Of a stretch of 64,000 nucleotides of DNA, positions 10,101 through 26,055 are shown piece after piece. The DNA comes from Arthrobacter sp. NicSoilB4. GTDB taxonomy: Bacteria; Actinomycetota; Actinomycetes; Actinomycetales; Micrococcaceae. The stretch covers positions 3,038,001 through 3,102,000 of the forward strand of contig NZ_AP024653.1 of the NCBI RefSeq assembly GCF_019977335.1, read 5' to 3'. The notes below the pieces were generated by a model. The model saw only the letters and a list, made by a program, of their open reading frames with translations, was not told the origin of the DNA and made no database searches. The position numbers and the translations under genes are program-made. Within the stretch, counting starts at the first letter, position 1; the number at the start of each line of letters is the position of its first letter.

Positions 10101-11316
10101 GGGCTGCCAGCGCGACGCCGGTCAGCAACGCCCACGGCAGGCTGTCACTGGCGGCCCAAGTTCCGGCGGCGGCCGCCATGGTGAGACTCGCCCGGCAGCC
10201 GTAGTACTGGGCCACACGGAACCGGCTCTGCGGAACGGCGGCCATCAACCCGAAGTAGGCGCCGCAGAGGAACATGATGAGTGCGTACTCGCCCATGCCG
10301 AGCAGGAGCGGCACGAACGTCAAGAACACCGCGACGGAGGGGACCACGAAGGGGTGCAGGTACAGCACCGGTTTGAGGAACACAGACGGCAGCCAGCGCG
10401 GACGTGTCAGGGCCAGCAGCGCCAGAAGGACCGCGAAGCCGATCAGGGCGGCGAAGTACCAGGCCAGGGCTCCGCCGAGGACCGAAATCCCGGACGACCC
10501 CGTCGACACGACGAACGTCAGCGACAGGTAGGCAAGGACCTTGCTGTCCATCCGGACGGCGGCGGCAACGTAGGCCGCGGTCCCGATGATCGACGTGACC
10601 AGCCAGGCGCCCGGGGCGTCGTGGAGGAGGAAGCTGTACAGCGCCAGGCCGGCGACCGGGATCAGGGCCAGCCCGGTTCCGGCGAACGCGACGGCGGCAG
10701 GCCTGAGCCGCGGGGCCCTCCTGTGCAGGACCAGACCCCCGGCATAGAACAGCACCGTGATGGCGACGACGCCGGCGAAGCGGAGGACCTCGGGCAGGGA
10801 GGTGCCGACGAACAGGGCACCGGCGGCCACCAGCAGGAGGCTGGCGACGTAGAGGGTGATGTTGATGTTCTGCCGGTCCCGCTTCTCCTTGCGGGCAGCC
10901 CGGTGCGCGGCGGACTCCCGCGGCACCGGCGGGCCCGAATCAGGGGGCGGCGGAGCGGAGCTCTGCACGGGCAGGGGCAGGGGCAGGGGCAGGGGCCAAT
11001 GCTGTTCTTGCCGTGCGGGCGGGAGGGGCCTGTGCTGGAGCGGCCCGACAGCCTGGACCGGCAGGGTTGGCCGGTCTGGCCGGGCCGCTGGCGGAGCATC
11101 GGCCGGCGCCGGCGGGTTGGTCGCCGCCACCGGCTTCGGGGCAGCCTCGCCGTCCCGCCAGCCCTGCACGTGTCCCGCACGGAAACCCGCCGCGAACGCC
11201 TGGCTGTTCGTGTCACCGGCACGACTGCGTTCCCGTGCCCTCCCCCAGCGGAGGCCCAGCAGGAGGGCTCCCGCGACCAGGAGTATTACCAGCAGTGGGT
11301 GGACAGCAGCCGACAT
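7174..11316 (-). CDS. Giant multi-pass membrane protein, about 1380 residues, unknown function
   Basis: The ATG at 11314-11316 is preferred over a GTG six codons upstream because GAAGG lies six bases before it. Layout: one N-terminal helix (residues 2-20), a hydrophilic proline-rich linker (about 25-150) with a run of Leu-Pro dipeptides, then roughly 1200 residues of almost continuous hydrophobic helices, probably more than 30. Composition is dominated by Ala, Leu, Val and Gly, with no catalytic motif or nucleotide-binding site that I recognise. It resembles large actinobacterial membrane proteins annotated as SCO7613-like, by overall architecture only. It overlaps or abuts the next gene downstream, suggesting an operon. 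Confidence 0.8.
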   Translation of the reverse strand: MSAAVHPLLVILLVAGALLLGLRWGRARERSRAGDTNSQAFAAGFRAGHVQGWRDGEAAPKPVAATNPPAPADAPPAARPDRPTLPVQAVGPLQHRPLPPARQEQHWPLPLPLPLPVQSSAPPPPDSGPPVPRESAAHRAARKEKRDRQNINITLYVASLLLVAAGALFVGTSLPEVLRFAGVVAITVLFYAGGLVLHRRAPRLRPAAVAFAGTGLALIPVAGLALYSFLLHDAPGAWLVTSIIGTAAYVAAAVRMDSKVLAYLSLTFVVSTGSSGISVLGGALAWYFAALIGFAVLLALLALTRPRWLPSVFLKPVLYLHPFVVPSVAVFLTFVPLLLGMGEYALIMFLCGAYFGLMAAVPQSRFRVAQYYGCRASLTMAAAAGTWAASDSLPWALLTGVALAALQSVLLASGPNMVPAALLGSAVRQRADALGTFGLQLLLTLLWGAATSFPAAVNQTGDVPAWVPLLLAVLTGVALAVGLGGVAEGAPVPALMLAAAFGGRAGNWTPAGFLLLVALFWAVRALPPSEPLRRHFVLAARIAITLAVPAAATAVTGDGYDSVPVLLAFLLALLLQQLATAALVRAGVPSLAPDASLAGFSLAALPVLAALAVADDAPQRSLAGGAVVLQLLACLGIGWALSGKAAPGTPWRSDLRELLPLGMAAALAGLAFSAVSLRSGIISLTVTVLYLAATALRRGALQQRWSYWLMARGTGTVLILAGFQQLRQDSGPLLLGGEELAGASLAVLVLGLQLAFPLRAEARRRAPDGVVADAAAVLVLQAAALAVLTASGPQYQSTGSWQLTAAVVVMALSAAAAGFMLRARPRAVVFAPAALAVLLLARAGTALDVELVLGIFAAFCAVMVAAATSRTAKGGYFASARVLTLALALVLSYDLTVSATAVWATFGLVLAAQHVVRWLIRHRLTEIPFQRAAVWITLAAQTALPLGYLAAEPADGVRWVILLHSALLLASAAVASQLFAARGAAYLAVYAAVLGTVALGPLVQFTGGPSAGGFLDQPVLSHDGVVAVLLVMSLAATAAGLLFRRKARADVERWLWPAASAASVVTALLLAPFASDGLTGASVLVLGVACFAASHLGRWPVLYVPAVAAVLAGATLGASELLEAVPGAGGSYLPWLAGCAPAAAALYAVRWLRRDGLEGDPIRRWSLAVAAILGLGLAAAAGLRWDATAWAGAALVAATAAVCCAEAPAAARRAGAELGLFATAAAVQHAVLFTGPDSDAGWAGSFWPLQWYVVLAGVLGALRLASGNRRAGRVLLSGGAGLLTVSGLAIIFGGDAGQQLWILASMAVVLMAGLAFGDRLFVWWGAAGVALCVMWAMRQYTFALLALIAAALIALAVWRLNRSKPAADEPAPIREPADRH
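10969..10996. repeat. Hexanucleotide tandem repeat GGGCAG, about 4.7 copies
   Basis: Perfect tandem copies of a 6-base unit inside the coding region of the giant membrane protein. On the minus strand they encode the Leu-Pro dipeptides of its proline-rich linker. Because the unit is a multiple of three, copy-number change would lengthen or shorten the linker without breaking the frame. Confidence 0.9.
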
Positions 11317-11402
11317 GGACATCCTTCGTGACACCGGCTGTCCGGACCCGACCAGCCCCCATTAACTCCAATGACTAGATGAAACATAGCACCAGCGGGG
11401 GC

Positions 11403-12956
11403 TCAGCGAAGGGTTTTCCACAGGGCCCGCTCCCAGGGCCGGGGATCATCGACAATCCTGCAGTCGGCGTCGAACCGCATCGTGGCCCTCCGCTCGAGGT
11501 CATACTTCGGCCAGCCGGGGTCGCCCGTGGCCGCGAAAGCGAGCCACGCTGCGTGCATTTTGTGCGCAAGCTCCTGGGGCGGGGCGCTTCCCAGCAGCGG
11601 ACCGAAGAGCGGCGCATCCGTGGCAGCCGTGTCGAAGACAAAAGGAACCTCGAGAGCGTGCACCGCGCCGAGGCCCGGCGATGCCCAGGCGAACTCGTAC
11701 ATATAGGTTCCCGACGTGGTGTTGGCGTTGGCGTGCGCGTCGGCCAGGCGAATCGCGGGGATCCGCATCCACCAGTCTGTCTGGACCGCCGCGAGCAGAT
11801 CGCCGGGACCCGCCTCCGGGTACCTCGCCCGGTAGGCGGACAGCGCCTCCTCGACCGGTAGCCCGTAGGCCGCCAGGGACTGGTAACCGTAGGCGCGGAC
11901 CGGCCCGGTGATCATCTCGACTGTGATGCCGGCCAGCGCGCCGCTGGCGACCAGAAACAGCCGCCAGTCGTCGGTATTCGTGCCGACGATGACATCCACC
12001 TGCCTGCCGGATCCGGCCGCGATCCGCTCGATCGGCGGGCCGGGCAGGACGTCGCCGTCGAGCACGGGCTGCCACGGCATTACGCTTGCCACCACGGCGT
12101 TGCCCCATCGTTCCGGGTCCGGGTCGGCGAGCAGTTCGTCCTTCAGCTCCGCCTGCGCCGCCAGCAGGCGCTGGACCCCGGCTCCGGCGATCGCCTCACG
12201 CGTGGCGGGCACCCCCAGCTTCCCGGCCAGGTATCCGGCGATGCGCAAGGCATCCGCGGCGGGCGTGACCTGGTGGGCTGCGCCGCTCTGCAGGATCGCA
12301 CGCCGAAACAGCCCCTCGGCGCGGGGCATGGAAAGCAGCATGCCGATGCTCATCGCGCCTGCGGACTCGCCAAAGACGGTGACGTTGCCGGGGTCCCCGC
12401 CGAAGGCTGAAATGTTTTCCCGCACCCATTCGAGGGCGGCGAGCTGGTCGAGCAGGCCGAGGTTGGCGATGCCGTCACCGAGATAGAGGAACCCCTCCGC
12501 GCCCGGACGCCAGTTGATGACGACGCAGACCACGCCGTCCCGGGCGAAGCGGCTCCCGTCGTAAGCCGCCGTCGAGCTGATCTCGAACATTCCGCCCTGG
12601 ATCCAGACCATCACCGGCAAACTTGGCCCGCCGGGCGCCGGCGTCCAGATGTTCAGGTTCAGGCATTCCTCGGAAGGCACGGCACGTTCCACTTCCGCAA
12701 AAGCGTTGACTACTTCCGACCAGTCCTCTGATGCCCCAGTGGCCGGACCGCCCATGGAGGGCGGCGCCACCTGCGGAGGCTCCGGCCCGAGCCTCGTGGC
12801 GTTCCGGATACCGGACCACTGCAAGGCAGGCTGTGGCGGCCGGAGACGGTTCGCGCCGACCGGCGGCGCTGCATAGGGGACCCCGAGGAAGGTGTACACA
12901 CCGTCGGCGAAACTGCCCCGCAGTTCCCCGCGGGCCGTCGTGACCAACACGTTCAT
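11403..12956 (-). CDS. Type-B carboxylesterase (para-nitrobenzyl esterase family)
   Basis: Encodes about 517 residues of an alpha/beta hydrolase that cleaves carboxyl esters. Visible signatures: TFLGVPYAAPPVG near the N-terminus, EECLNLNIWTPA (type-B signature), the oxyanion region VMVWIQGGMF and the nucleophile elbow FGESAGAMS with its catalytic serine. In the oxyanion motif the usual HGG is QGG. The Glu and His of the triad are not assigned with certainty. No signal peptide. The ATG at 12954-12956 is adjacent to an in-frame GTG; no strong ribosome binding site decides between them. It stands alone between tuf and the giant membrane protein. Confidence 0.9.
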   Translation of the reverse strand: MNVLVTTARGELRGSFADGVYTFLGVPYAAPPVGANRLRPPQPALQWSGIRNATRLGPEPPQVAPPSMGGPATGASEDWSEVVNAFAEVERAVPSEECLNLNIWTPAPGGPSLPVMVWIQGGMFEISSTAAYDGSRFARDGVVCVVINWRPGAEGFLYLGDGIANLGLLDQLAALEWVRENISAFGGDPGNVTVFGESAGAMSIGMLLSMPRAEGLFRRAILQSGAAHQVTPAADALRIAGYLAGKLGVPATREAIAGAGVQRLLAAQAELKDELLADPDPERWGNAVVASVMPWQPVLDGDVLPGPPIERIAAGSGRQVDVIVGTNTDDWRLFLVASGALAGITVEMITGPVRAYGYQSLAAYGLPVEEALSAYRARYPEAGPGDLLAAVQTDWWMRIPAIRLADAHANANTTSGTYMYEFAWASPGLGAVHALEVPFVFDTAATDAPLFGPLLGSAPPQELAHKMHAAWLAFAATGDPGWPKYDLERRATMRFDADCRIVDDPRPWERALWKTLR

Positions 12957-13040
12957 CACACCAGCATGGAACCCGTAGCCGGGGCCGGTAAGGGGCGTTG
13001 GTCCTGAGGCTGGGGGTGATGCGCTGGGGGTGATACACAG

Positions 13041-13084
13041 ACAAAAAGGAACAGCCCCGCTGCGAGTGCAGCGGGGCTGTTCCT
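13041..13084 (-). terminator. Intrinsic terminator of tuf
   Basis: A perfect 17-base-pair stem (13047-13063 with 13068-13084) around a GAGT loop, followed on the minus strand by TTTTTGT. It lies about 60 bases beyond the tuf stop codon and ends the str operon transcript. Confidence 0.93.
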
Positions 13085-13144
13085 ACGTCACGGGGGCCGT
13101 CAGACGGCCAACCCGATCAGAGATCAAACACAGATCAGCAAGTG

Positions 13145-14335
13145 TTACTTGATGATCTTGGTAACGCGTCCCGAACCAACGGTGCGGCCGCCTTCGCGGA
13201 TAGCGAAGCCGAGGCCCTCTTCCATGGCGATGGGCTGGATGAGCGCAACGGTCATCTCAGTGTTGTCGCCAGGCATAACCATTTCCGTGCCTTCCGGCAG
13301 GGTGATAACGCCGGTTACGTCCGTGGTGCGGAAGTAGAACTGCGGGCGGTAGTTGGAGTAGAACGGGTTGTGACGTCCGCCTTCGTCCTTGGAGAGGATG
13401 TAGACGTTAGCCTCGAAGTCGGTGTGCGGGGTGATGGAACCCGGCTTGACGACAACCTGGCCACGCTCGACATCGTCGCGCTTCAGACCGCGGAGCAGGA
13501 GGCCACAGTTCTCGCCGGCCCATGCTTCGTCGAGCTGCTTGTGGAACATCTCGATACCGGTAACCGTGGTCTTCTGGACCGGGCGGATGCCGACGATCTC
13601 GACCTCGGAGTTGATGGCGAGGGTTCCACGCTCGGCGCGGCCCGTAACAACGGTGCCACGGCCGGTGATCGTGAAGACATCTTCGATCGGCATCAGGAAC
13701 GGCTTGTCACGGTCACGTACGGGGTCCGGAACGGACTCGTCGACAGCTTCCATGAGGTCCTCGACGGACTTGACCCAAACCGGGTCGCCTTCGAGAGCCT
13801 TCAGACCGGATACGCGGACAACCGGAGCTTCATCGCCATCGAAGCCCTGAGCCGAAAGCAGCTCGCGAACTTCCATTTCGACGAGGTCGAGGAGCTCTTC
13901 GTCATCGACCATGTCCGACTTGTTCAGTGCGACCAGCAGGTAGGGGACACCAACCTGGCGGGCGAGCAGAACGTGCTCGCGGGTCTGAGCCATCGGGCCG
14001 TCAGTGGCGGCAACCACGAGGATTGCACCGTCCATCTGTGCAGCACCGGTGATCATGTTCTTGATGTAGTCAGCGTGACCCGGGGCGTCTACGTGTGCGT
14101 AGTGGCGCTTCTCGGTCTGGTACTCAACGTGGGAGATGTTGATGGTAATGCCGCGCTGACGCTCTTCGGGAGCAGAGTCAATGGACGCGAAGTCGCGCTG
14201 CTCGTTGAGTGTCGGGTACTTGTCGTACAGCACCTTGGAAATCGCGGCCGTCAACGTCGTCTTACCGTGGTCAACGTGACCAATGGTGCCGATGTTAACG
14301 TGCGGCTTAGTCCGCTCGAACTTTGCCTTTGCCAC
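13145..14335 (-). CDS. tuf: Elongation factor Tu
   Basis: Encodes a 396-residue EF-Tu, the GTPase that delivers aminoacyl-tRNA to the ribosomal A site. G-domain motifs are complete: [10 protein letters not shown] (P-loop), DAPGHADYI (G3) and NKSDMVD (G4), followed by the two beta-barrel domains ending [13 protein letters not shown]. The GTG start at 14333-14335 has a strong TAGGAGG site six bases upstream. Last gene of the rpsL-rpsG-fusA-tuf operon, with a 257-base structured spacer after fusA and a strong terminator behind it. Only one copy is seen in this window. Confidence 0.99.
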   Translation of the reverse strand: MAKAKFERTKPHVNIGTIGHVDHGKTTLTAAISKVLYDKYPTLNEQRDFASIDSAPEERQRGITINISHVEYQTEKRHYAHVDAPGHADYIKNMITGAAQMDGAILVVAATDGPMAQTREHVLLARQVGVPYLLVALNKSDMVDDEELLDLVEMEVRELLSAQGFDGDEAPVVRVSGLKALEGDPVWVKSVEDLMEAVDESVPDPVRDRDKPFLMPIEDVFTITGRGTVVTGRAERGTLAINSEVEIVGIRPVQKTTVTGIEMFHKQLDEAWAGENCGLLLRGLKRDDVERGQVVVKPGSITPHTDFEANVYILSKDEGGRHNPFYSNYRPQFYFRTTDVTGVITLPEGTEMVMPGDNTEMTVALIQPIAMEEGLGFAIREGGRTVGSGRVTKIIK

Positions 14336-14474
14336 AGGTTCCTCCTAGAACGTTTTCAAATGACTTACCCTTCGACCGCGCTTGTCGCGGCGAAACTTCA
14401 GTAAGTCTACTTGGGGGGCTTTGGATTGATGAAATTGCAGATTCAGGAACTAATACTAGTCCCTCGAGCCTGTC

Positions 14475-14534
14475 GGTGCAGATGGCCGGTCCCGGCTAGC
14501 CGGAAAGCGCAGGCCGAAACCGGCCACCTGCACC
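14475..14534 (-). promoter_or_regulatory. Branched hairpin in the fusA-tuf spacer
   Basis: A 16-base outer stem (14475-14490 with 14519-14534, one mismatch) encloses a perfect 12-base palindrome CCGGCTAGCCGG at 14492-14503. A second hairpin (TTCG-CCGCG with CGCGG-CGAA) follows closer to tuf. Neither has a T-tract, so these look more like mRNA processing or stability structures than terminators. This position would suit a separately controlled, more abundant tuf message. Function is inferred from position only. Confidence 0.5.
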
Positions 14535-14592
14535 GGGTGAATTTCCGGAAACGGAAACGCACCCGAGTTTGTTGCTGCGGGAGCCGTGGAGA

Positions 14593-16707
14593 CTACTCGC
14601 CGCGGTTCTTCTGGATGATCTCGTCGGCGTATGCCTTCGGGACCTCGGCGTAGCTGTGGAACGTCATGGAGTACACAGCGCGGCCCTGGGTCTTCGAGCG
14701 CAGGTCACCGATGTAGCCGAACATGCCGGACAGCGGGACGTGCGCGCGGATGACCTTGACGCCCTGGGCATCTTCCATGGACTGCATCTGGCCACGGCGG
14801 GAGTTGAGGTCACCGATAACTTCACCCATGTATTCCTCAGGGGTGCGGACCTCGACATCCATCAGCGGTTCGAGCAGGACAGGGTTCGCCTTGCGTGCGG
14901 CTTCCTTGAAAGCCATACGGCCGGCGATCTTGAACGCCATTTCCGAGGAGTCAACATCGTGGTACGCGCCGTCAATCAGCGTGGCCTTGATGCCAACAAC
15001 CGGGTAGCCAGCCAGGACGCCGTCGTTCAGCGCATCCTGGATGCCGGCGTCAACCGAGGGGATGTATTCGCGCGGAATACGTCCACCGGTGACCTTGTTC
15101 GAGAACTCGTACATCTCGCCCTCGGACGTGTCCAGCGGCTCGATCGCGATCTGGATCTTTGCGAACTGGCCGGAACCACCGGTCTGCTTCTTGTGCGTGT
15201 AGTCGTGACGCTCTACAGCACGCTTGATGGTTTCGCGGTACGCAACCTGGGGCTTGCCCACGTTTGCCTCGACCTTGAATTCGCGGCGCATGCGGTCCAC
15301 CAGGATGTCCAGGTGGAGCTCGCCCATGCCGGCGATGATGGTCTGGCCGGTGTCTTCGTTGAGGGAGACCTGGAAGGTCGGGTCCTCAGCGGAGAGCTTC
15401 TGGATGGCCGTGGAGAGCTTCTCCTGGTCACCCTTGGTGTTCGGCTCGATCGCAACAGAGATCACGGGCTCCGGGAAGCTCATGGACTCGAGGACGATCT
15501 GGTTGCTGGAGTCGCACAGGGTGTCGCCCGTGGTGGTGTCCTTGAGGCCGATCGCTGCGTAGATGTGGCCGGCGGTAGCGCCGTCAACCGGCATTTCCTT
15601 GTTGGCGTGCATCTGGAACAGCTTGCCGATGCGCTCCTTCTTGCCCTTGGTGGAGTTGACCACCTGGGCGCCTGCTTCCACGTGACCGGAGTACACGCGG
15701 ATGAAGGTGAGCTGACCGAAGAACGGGTGCGTGGCAATCTTGAACGCCAGAGCCGAGAACGGCTCTTCGGAAGACGGCTTGCGCGTCAGTTCCTTCTCTT
15801 CGTCGCGGGGATCGTGACCGATCATCGGCGGGACGTCGAGCGGGTTCGGCAGGTAGTCCACGACGGCGTCAAGCATCGGCTGGACGCCGCGGTTCTTGAA
15901 CGCGGAGCCACAGAAGACCGGGTAGAGCTCGGAGTTGATCGTCATCTTGCGGATGCCGGCCTTGAGCTCGGCCTCGGAGATTTCTTCGCCTTCGAGGTAC
16001 TTCTCCATGAGTTCTTCCGAGGACTCTGCAACGGTCTCAACGAGCGTTGCGCGGTACTCTTCAGCCTTTTCCTTGAGGTCAGCCGGGATCTCCTGGATCT
16101 CGTACTTGGCACCCATGGTGACGTCACCCTTGGAGTCGCCGGGCCAGACCAGTGCACGCATGTAGAGCAGGTCGACGACGCCGATGAAGTCGTTCTCGGC
16201 ACCAATCGGCAGCTGCATAACGAGCGGCTTGGCACCGAGGCGGCTGATGATGGTGTCGACGGTGAAGTAGAAGTCAGCGCCGAGCTTGTCCATCTTGTTG
16301 ACGAAGCAGATGCGCGGGACGTTGTACTTGTCGGCCTGGCGCCAAACAGTCTCAGACTGCGGCTCCACGCCTTCCTTGCCGTCGAACACAGCAACCGCAC
16401 CGTCGAGGACGCGCAGGGAGCGCTCAACCTCAACCGTGAAGTCCACGTGGCCGGGGGTGTCAATGATGTTGATCTGGTTGTTTTCCCAGAAGCAGGTCAC
16501 GGCGGCAGACGTGATGGTGATGCCGCGTTCCTTTTCCTGTTCCATCCAGTCAGTCGTCGAAGCGCCGTCGTGCGTTTCGCCGATCTTGTGGTTCACACCC
16601 GTGTAGAACAGGATGCGCTCGGTAGTAGTGGTCTTGCCGGCATCAATGTGGGCCATGATGCCGATATTGCGGACCTTGCTAAGGTCGGTAAGCACGTCCT
16701 GTGCCAC
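14593..16707 (-). CDS. fusA: Elongation factor G
   Basis: Encodes a 704-residue EF-G, the GTPase that drives ribosomal translocation and, with RRF, recycling. The GTG at 16705-16707 is chosen because GGGAG lies five bases upstream and the protein then starts [20 protein letters not shown]; the nine extra in-frame codons upstream are not family-like. G-domain motifs [26 protein letters not shown] and NKMDKLGAD are present, and the C-terminal domain IV-V region ([17 protein letters not shown]) is complete. Third gene of the str operon. Confidence 0.98.
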   Translation of the reverse strand: MAQDVLTDLSKVRNIGIMAHIDAGKTTTTERILFYTGVNHKIGETHDGASTTDWMEQEKERGITITSAAVTCFWENNQINIIDTPGHVDFTVEVERSLRVLDGAVAVFDGKEGVEPQSETVWRQADKYNVPRICFVNKMDKLGADFYFTVDTIISRLGAKPLVMQLPIGAENDFIGVVDLLYMRALVWPGDSKGDVTMGAKYEIQEIPADLKEKAEEYRATLVETVAESSEELMEKYLEGEEISEAELKAGIRKMTINSELYPVFCGSAFKNRGVQPMLDAVVDYLPNPLDVPPMIGHDPRDEEKELTRKPSSEEPFSALAFKIATHPFFGQLTFIRVYSGHVEAGAQVVNSTKGKKERIGKLFQMHANKEMPVDGATAGHIYAAIGLKDTTTGDTLCDSSNQIVLESMSFPEPVISVAIEPNTKGDQEKLSTAIQKLSAEDPTFQVSLNEDTGQTIIAGMGELHLDILVDRMRREFKVEANVGKPQVAYRETIKRAVERHDYTHKKQTGGSGQFAKIQIAIEPLDTSEGEMYEFSNKVTGGRIPREYIPSVDAGIQDALNDGVLAGYPVVGIKATLIDGAYHDVDSSEMAFKIAGRMAFKEAARKANPVLLEPLMDVEVRTPEEYMGEVIGDLNSRRGQMQSMEDAQGVKVIRAHVPLSGMFGYIGDLRSKTQGRAVYSMTFHSYAEVPKAYADEIIQKNRGE

Positions 16708-16776
16708 GGTGTCTCCCTTTCGGATGGACTGCACGTTCGCCGCCGGCTCTGTTGAGCCGGCGGCGTCCGGGAAGTA

Positions 16777-17247
16777 TTACCAGCGGTAGTGTGCGAAGGC
16801 CTTGTTGGACTCGGCCATCTTGTGGGTGTCTTCGCGACGCTTCACAGCGGCACCGAGACCGTTGGAGGCATCCAGAATCTCGTTCTGGAGGCGCTCGGTC
16901 ATGGTCTTCTCGCGGCGGGCCTTCGAGTAGCCGACCAGCCAGCGCAGAGCGAGGGCGGTGGAGCGACCCGGCTTGACCTCAACCGGAACCTGGTAGGTGG
17001 CGCCACCGACGCGGCGGGAGCGGACCTCGAGGGAAGGCTTGACGTTCTCCATGGCCTTCTTGAGGGCTGCAACCGGGTCGCCGCCGGACTTGGCGCGAGC
17101 ACCTTCGAGTGCACCGTAAACAATGCGCTCGGCGGTGGACTTCTTGCCGTCAACGAGCACCTTGTTGATCAGCTGGGTGACCAGCGGGGAGCCGTAAACG
17201 GGATCTAGAACTAGCGGCCGCTTGGGGGCCGGACCCTTGCGAGGCAT
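16777..17247 (-). CDS. rpsG: 30S ribosomal protein S7
   Basis: Encodes a 156-residue uS7 starting [20 protein letters not shown]. The conserved [20 protein letters not shown] and [15 protein letters not shown] segments are intact. It nucleates assembly of the 30S head and contacts E- and P-site tRNA. The ATG lies one base after the rpsL stop codon, and its ribosome binding site (GGAGAAG) lies in the last codons of rpsL, so the two are tightly coupled. Confidence 0.98.
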   Translation of the reverse strand: MPRKGPAPKRPLVLDPVYGSPLVTQLINKVLVDGKKSTAERIVYGALEGARAKSGGDPVAALKKAMENVKPSLEVRSRRVGGATYQVPVEVKPGRSTALALRWLVGYSKARREKTMTERLQNEILDASNGLGAAVKRREDTHKMAESNKAFAHYRW

Positions 17248-17248
17248 A

Positions 17249-17623
17249 TTACTTCTTCTCCATCTTTGCGCCGTAGCGGCTACGAGCCTGCTTACGGTTC
17301 TTGACACCCTGGGTATCGAGGGCGCCACGGACGATCTTGTAGCGGACACCCGGAAGGTCCTTAACGCGGCCGCCACGGACGAGCACAATGGAGTGCTCCT
17401 GCAGGTTGTGGCCTACACCGGGGATGTATGCGGTAACTTCAACGCCGCCGTTGAGGCGCACACGCGCAACCTTACGCAGAGCCGAGTTCGGCTTCTTCGG
17501 GGTCGTCGTGTACACGCGGGTGCAAACACCGCGGCGCATCGGGCTGCCGTTAAGCGCGGGAGCCTTGGTCTTCTTGACCTTAGGCGTGCGGCCCTTGCGG
17601 ACCAGCTGGTTAATCGTAGGCAC
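17249..17623 (-). CDS. rpsL: 30S ribosomal protein S12
   Basis: Encodes a 124-residue uS12, the decoding-centre protein, first gene of the str operon. The streptomycin-relevant lysines are wild type: [13 protein letters not shown] and [12 protein letters not shown], so no classical rpsL resistance change is present. The GTG start at 17621-17623 has GGAG upstream. Directly followed by rpsG. Confidence 0.98.
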   Translation of the reverse strand: MPTINQLVRKGRTPKVKKTKAPALNGSPMRRGVCTRVYTTTPKKPNSALRKVARVRLNGGVEVTAYIPGVGHNLQEHSIVLVRGGRVKDLPGVRYKIVRGALDTQGVKNRKQARSRYGAKMEKK

Positions 17624-18123
17624 TCTCGTGTTCTCCGTTTTATCCGGAGCGGCCGTTGGCAGCCGCTCTCTTGTCGCTGCGCCCCGCCGCTCGAGCTTTG
17701 AAGTTCTCTCCAGAGCAGCTGAGGCGAAGCCTTAATAGTCGGACCGCACGCCGGGATCCACGGACTTGCGTCCTGAACTGTCCCTAGGCATGCGAAAATG
17801 TGGCATACGTTGCACAAGAACCCTGCAAACCGGAAACGTCGTCCTGGTCCAGCCGTTCAGCTTCAAGCTGTCTGACTAAAACCGGCGCACTCATCCACTG
17901 CCACAATAACAATTAGTCTCAAGTCTAACACGGACGGGTCCCAGCCCTTAATCGGCGGGGAATCCGGCCTCCCGACGTCGGCCCCTCCCCGGCGACGACT
18001 GCTCCGTTGCTGCCCTTTTGGAGCCCCATAAGGGCAGTATCGGAACAGTCGACGGGTTAAACGGGGATGGTCCCCCACCTTGCGGTGCGGGACCATCCTT
18101 GGGAAACGCTATAACGCCCGCGG
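17624..18123. promoter_or_regulatory. Spacer between rpoC and rpsL; str-operon promoter region
   Basis: 500 bases without a supportable gene. The left part (17624-17930) lies upstream of rpsL on the minus strand and has two AT-rich stretches, near 17785-17815 and 17896-17930, that could hold promoters. A TAGACT hexamer (minus strand) near 17925 preceded by TTAAGG at 18 bases is one weak candidate. The right part holds two hairpins just beyond rpoC: 18010-18036 (8-base stem) and the stronger 18065-18098. A separate str-operon promoter is therefore expected. Confidence 0.45.
18065..18098 (-). terminator. Probable terminator of rpoBC
   Basis: A 10-base-pair perfect stem (18065-18074 with 18089-18098) extended by a second 4-base stem (CACC/GGTG) inside a single mismatch, 26 bases beyond the rpoC stop. 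The downstream T-tract on the minus strand is weak (CGTTTAAC). A second hairpin at 18010-18036 may act as a backup. Confidence 0.65.
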
Positions 18124-22023
<3,900 letters not shown>

Positions 22024-22127
22024 ATGGTCCCTGTTCTCTCTTGTTCTCTAAATTCTGAAGTCTTGGGTTACGGGAAGAGGGAGGAGTGTCCGACGGCGGG
22101 TGGTGACCCGCCGTCGGACATCACCTG

Positions 22128-25643
<3,516 letters not shown>

Positions 25644-26055
25644 GAGGGATCCTTCCACAGACCTTCAGGCGTTTTCAGATCTCCCCCGTTATGCACCCTG
25701 CGAAAGTGACTCCGCAGTGCTACCAGTCCGGTTCCGCTATATGACCCGGGACCCGCGCTGACCATGATGGTGCCGTTGTTGACGGCACATTGATGGCGCA
25801 GCAGCCAGGCTAAGCCCACCGCTATATGAAGGCTGAAGGTAAACAGGGAAGACGCAAATATCTACGATACGGCAAAGCAACCTACTTGTCTACCCCACTT
25901 CGCCCGGGATTGCAAGCAGTGGGCCCGGCTCCCGGATGGGGTATAAAGCGCCACGACAGAGCGCCGGAACCGAGGGTCGAGCAGGTGCCAAATGGCCCCG
26001 TGACGGGGGTCACGATAACCTTGCAGTACATCGTTCAAGATCGGAAGAGATAACC
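25644..26055. promoter_or_regulatory. Divergent spacer between rpoB and the thiolase gene
   Basis: 412 bases with no supportable gene. It holds the rpoB promoter candidate (25864-25892), a long rpoB leader with a perfect 7-base hairpin (GTGCCGT/ACGGCAC, 25770-25788), and an 11-base direct repeat CCGCTATATGA at 25734-25744 and 25819-25829. The right end must contain the plus-strand thiolase promoter, for which I see no clear hexamers. Confidence 0.55.
25864..25892 (-). promoter_or_regulatory. Candidate rpoB promoter
   Basis: On the minus strand, TAGACA (25887-25892) and TATCGT (25864-25869) are separated by 17 bases, an acceptable housekeeping sigma spacing. It would start transcription near 25857, giving a leader of about 210 bases that contains the 25770-25788 hairpin and both direct repeats. 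Confidence 0.45.

Noticed and set aside
10969-10996. Short CRISPR-like repeat
   Set aside because: Six-base tandem copies without spacers, inside a coding region.
3984-13144. Accessory block as a genomic island
   Set aside because: No integrase, transposase, tRNA attachment site, flanking repeat or composition shift is visible.
14569-16755. 728-residue open frame antisense to fusA
   Set aside because: Mirrors fusA codons over its whole length; composition is not protein-like and no known motif appears.
17480-17520. Possible streptomycin-resistance change in rpsL
   Set aside because: The relevant lysines (TPKKPN and RVKDLP) are unchanged.
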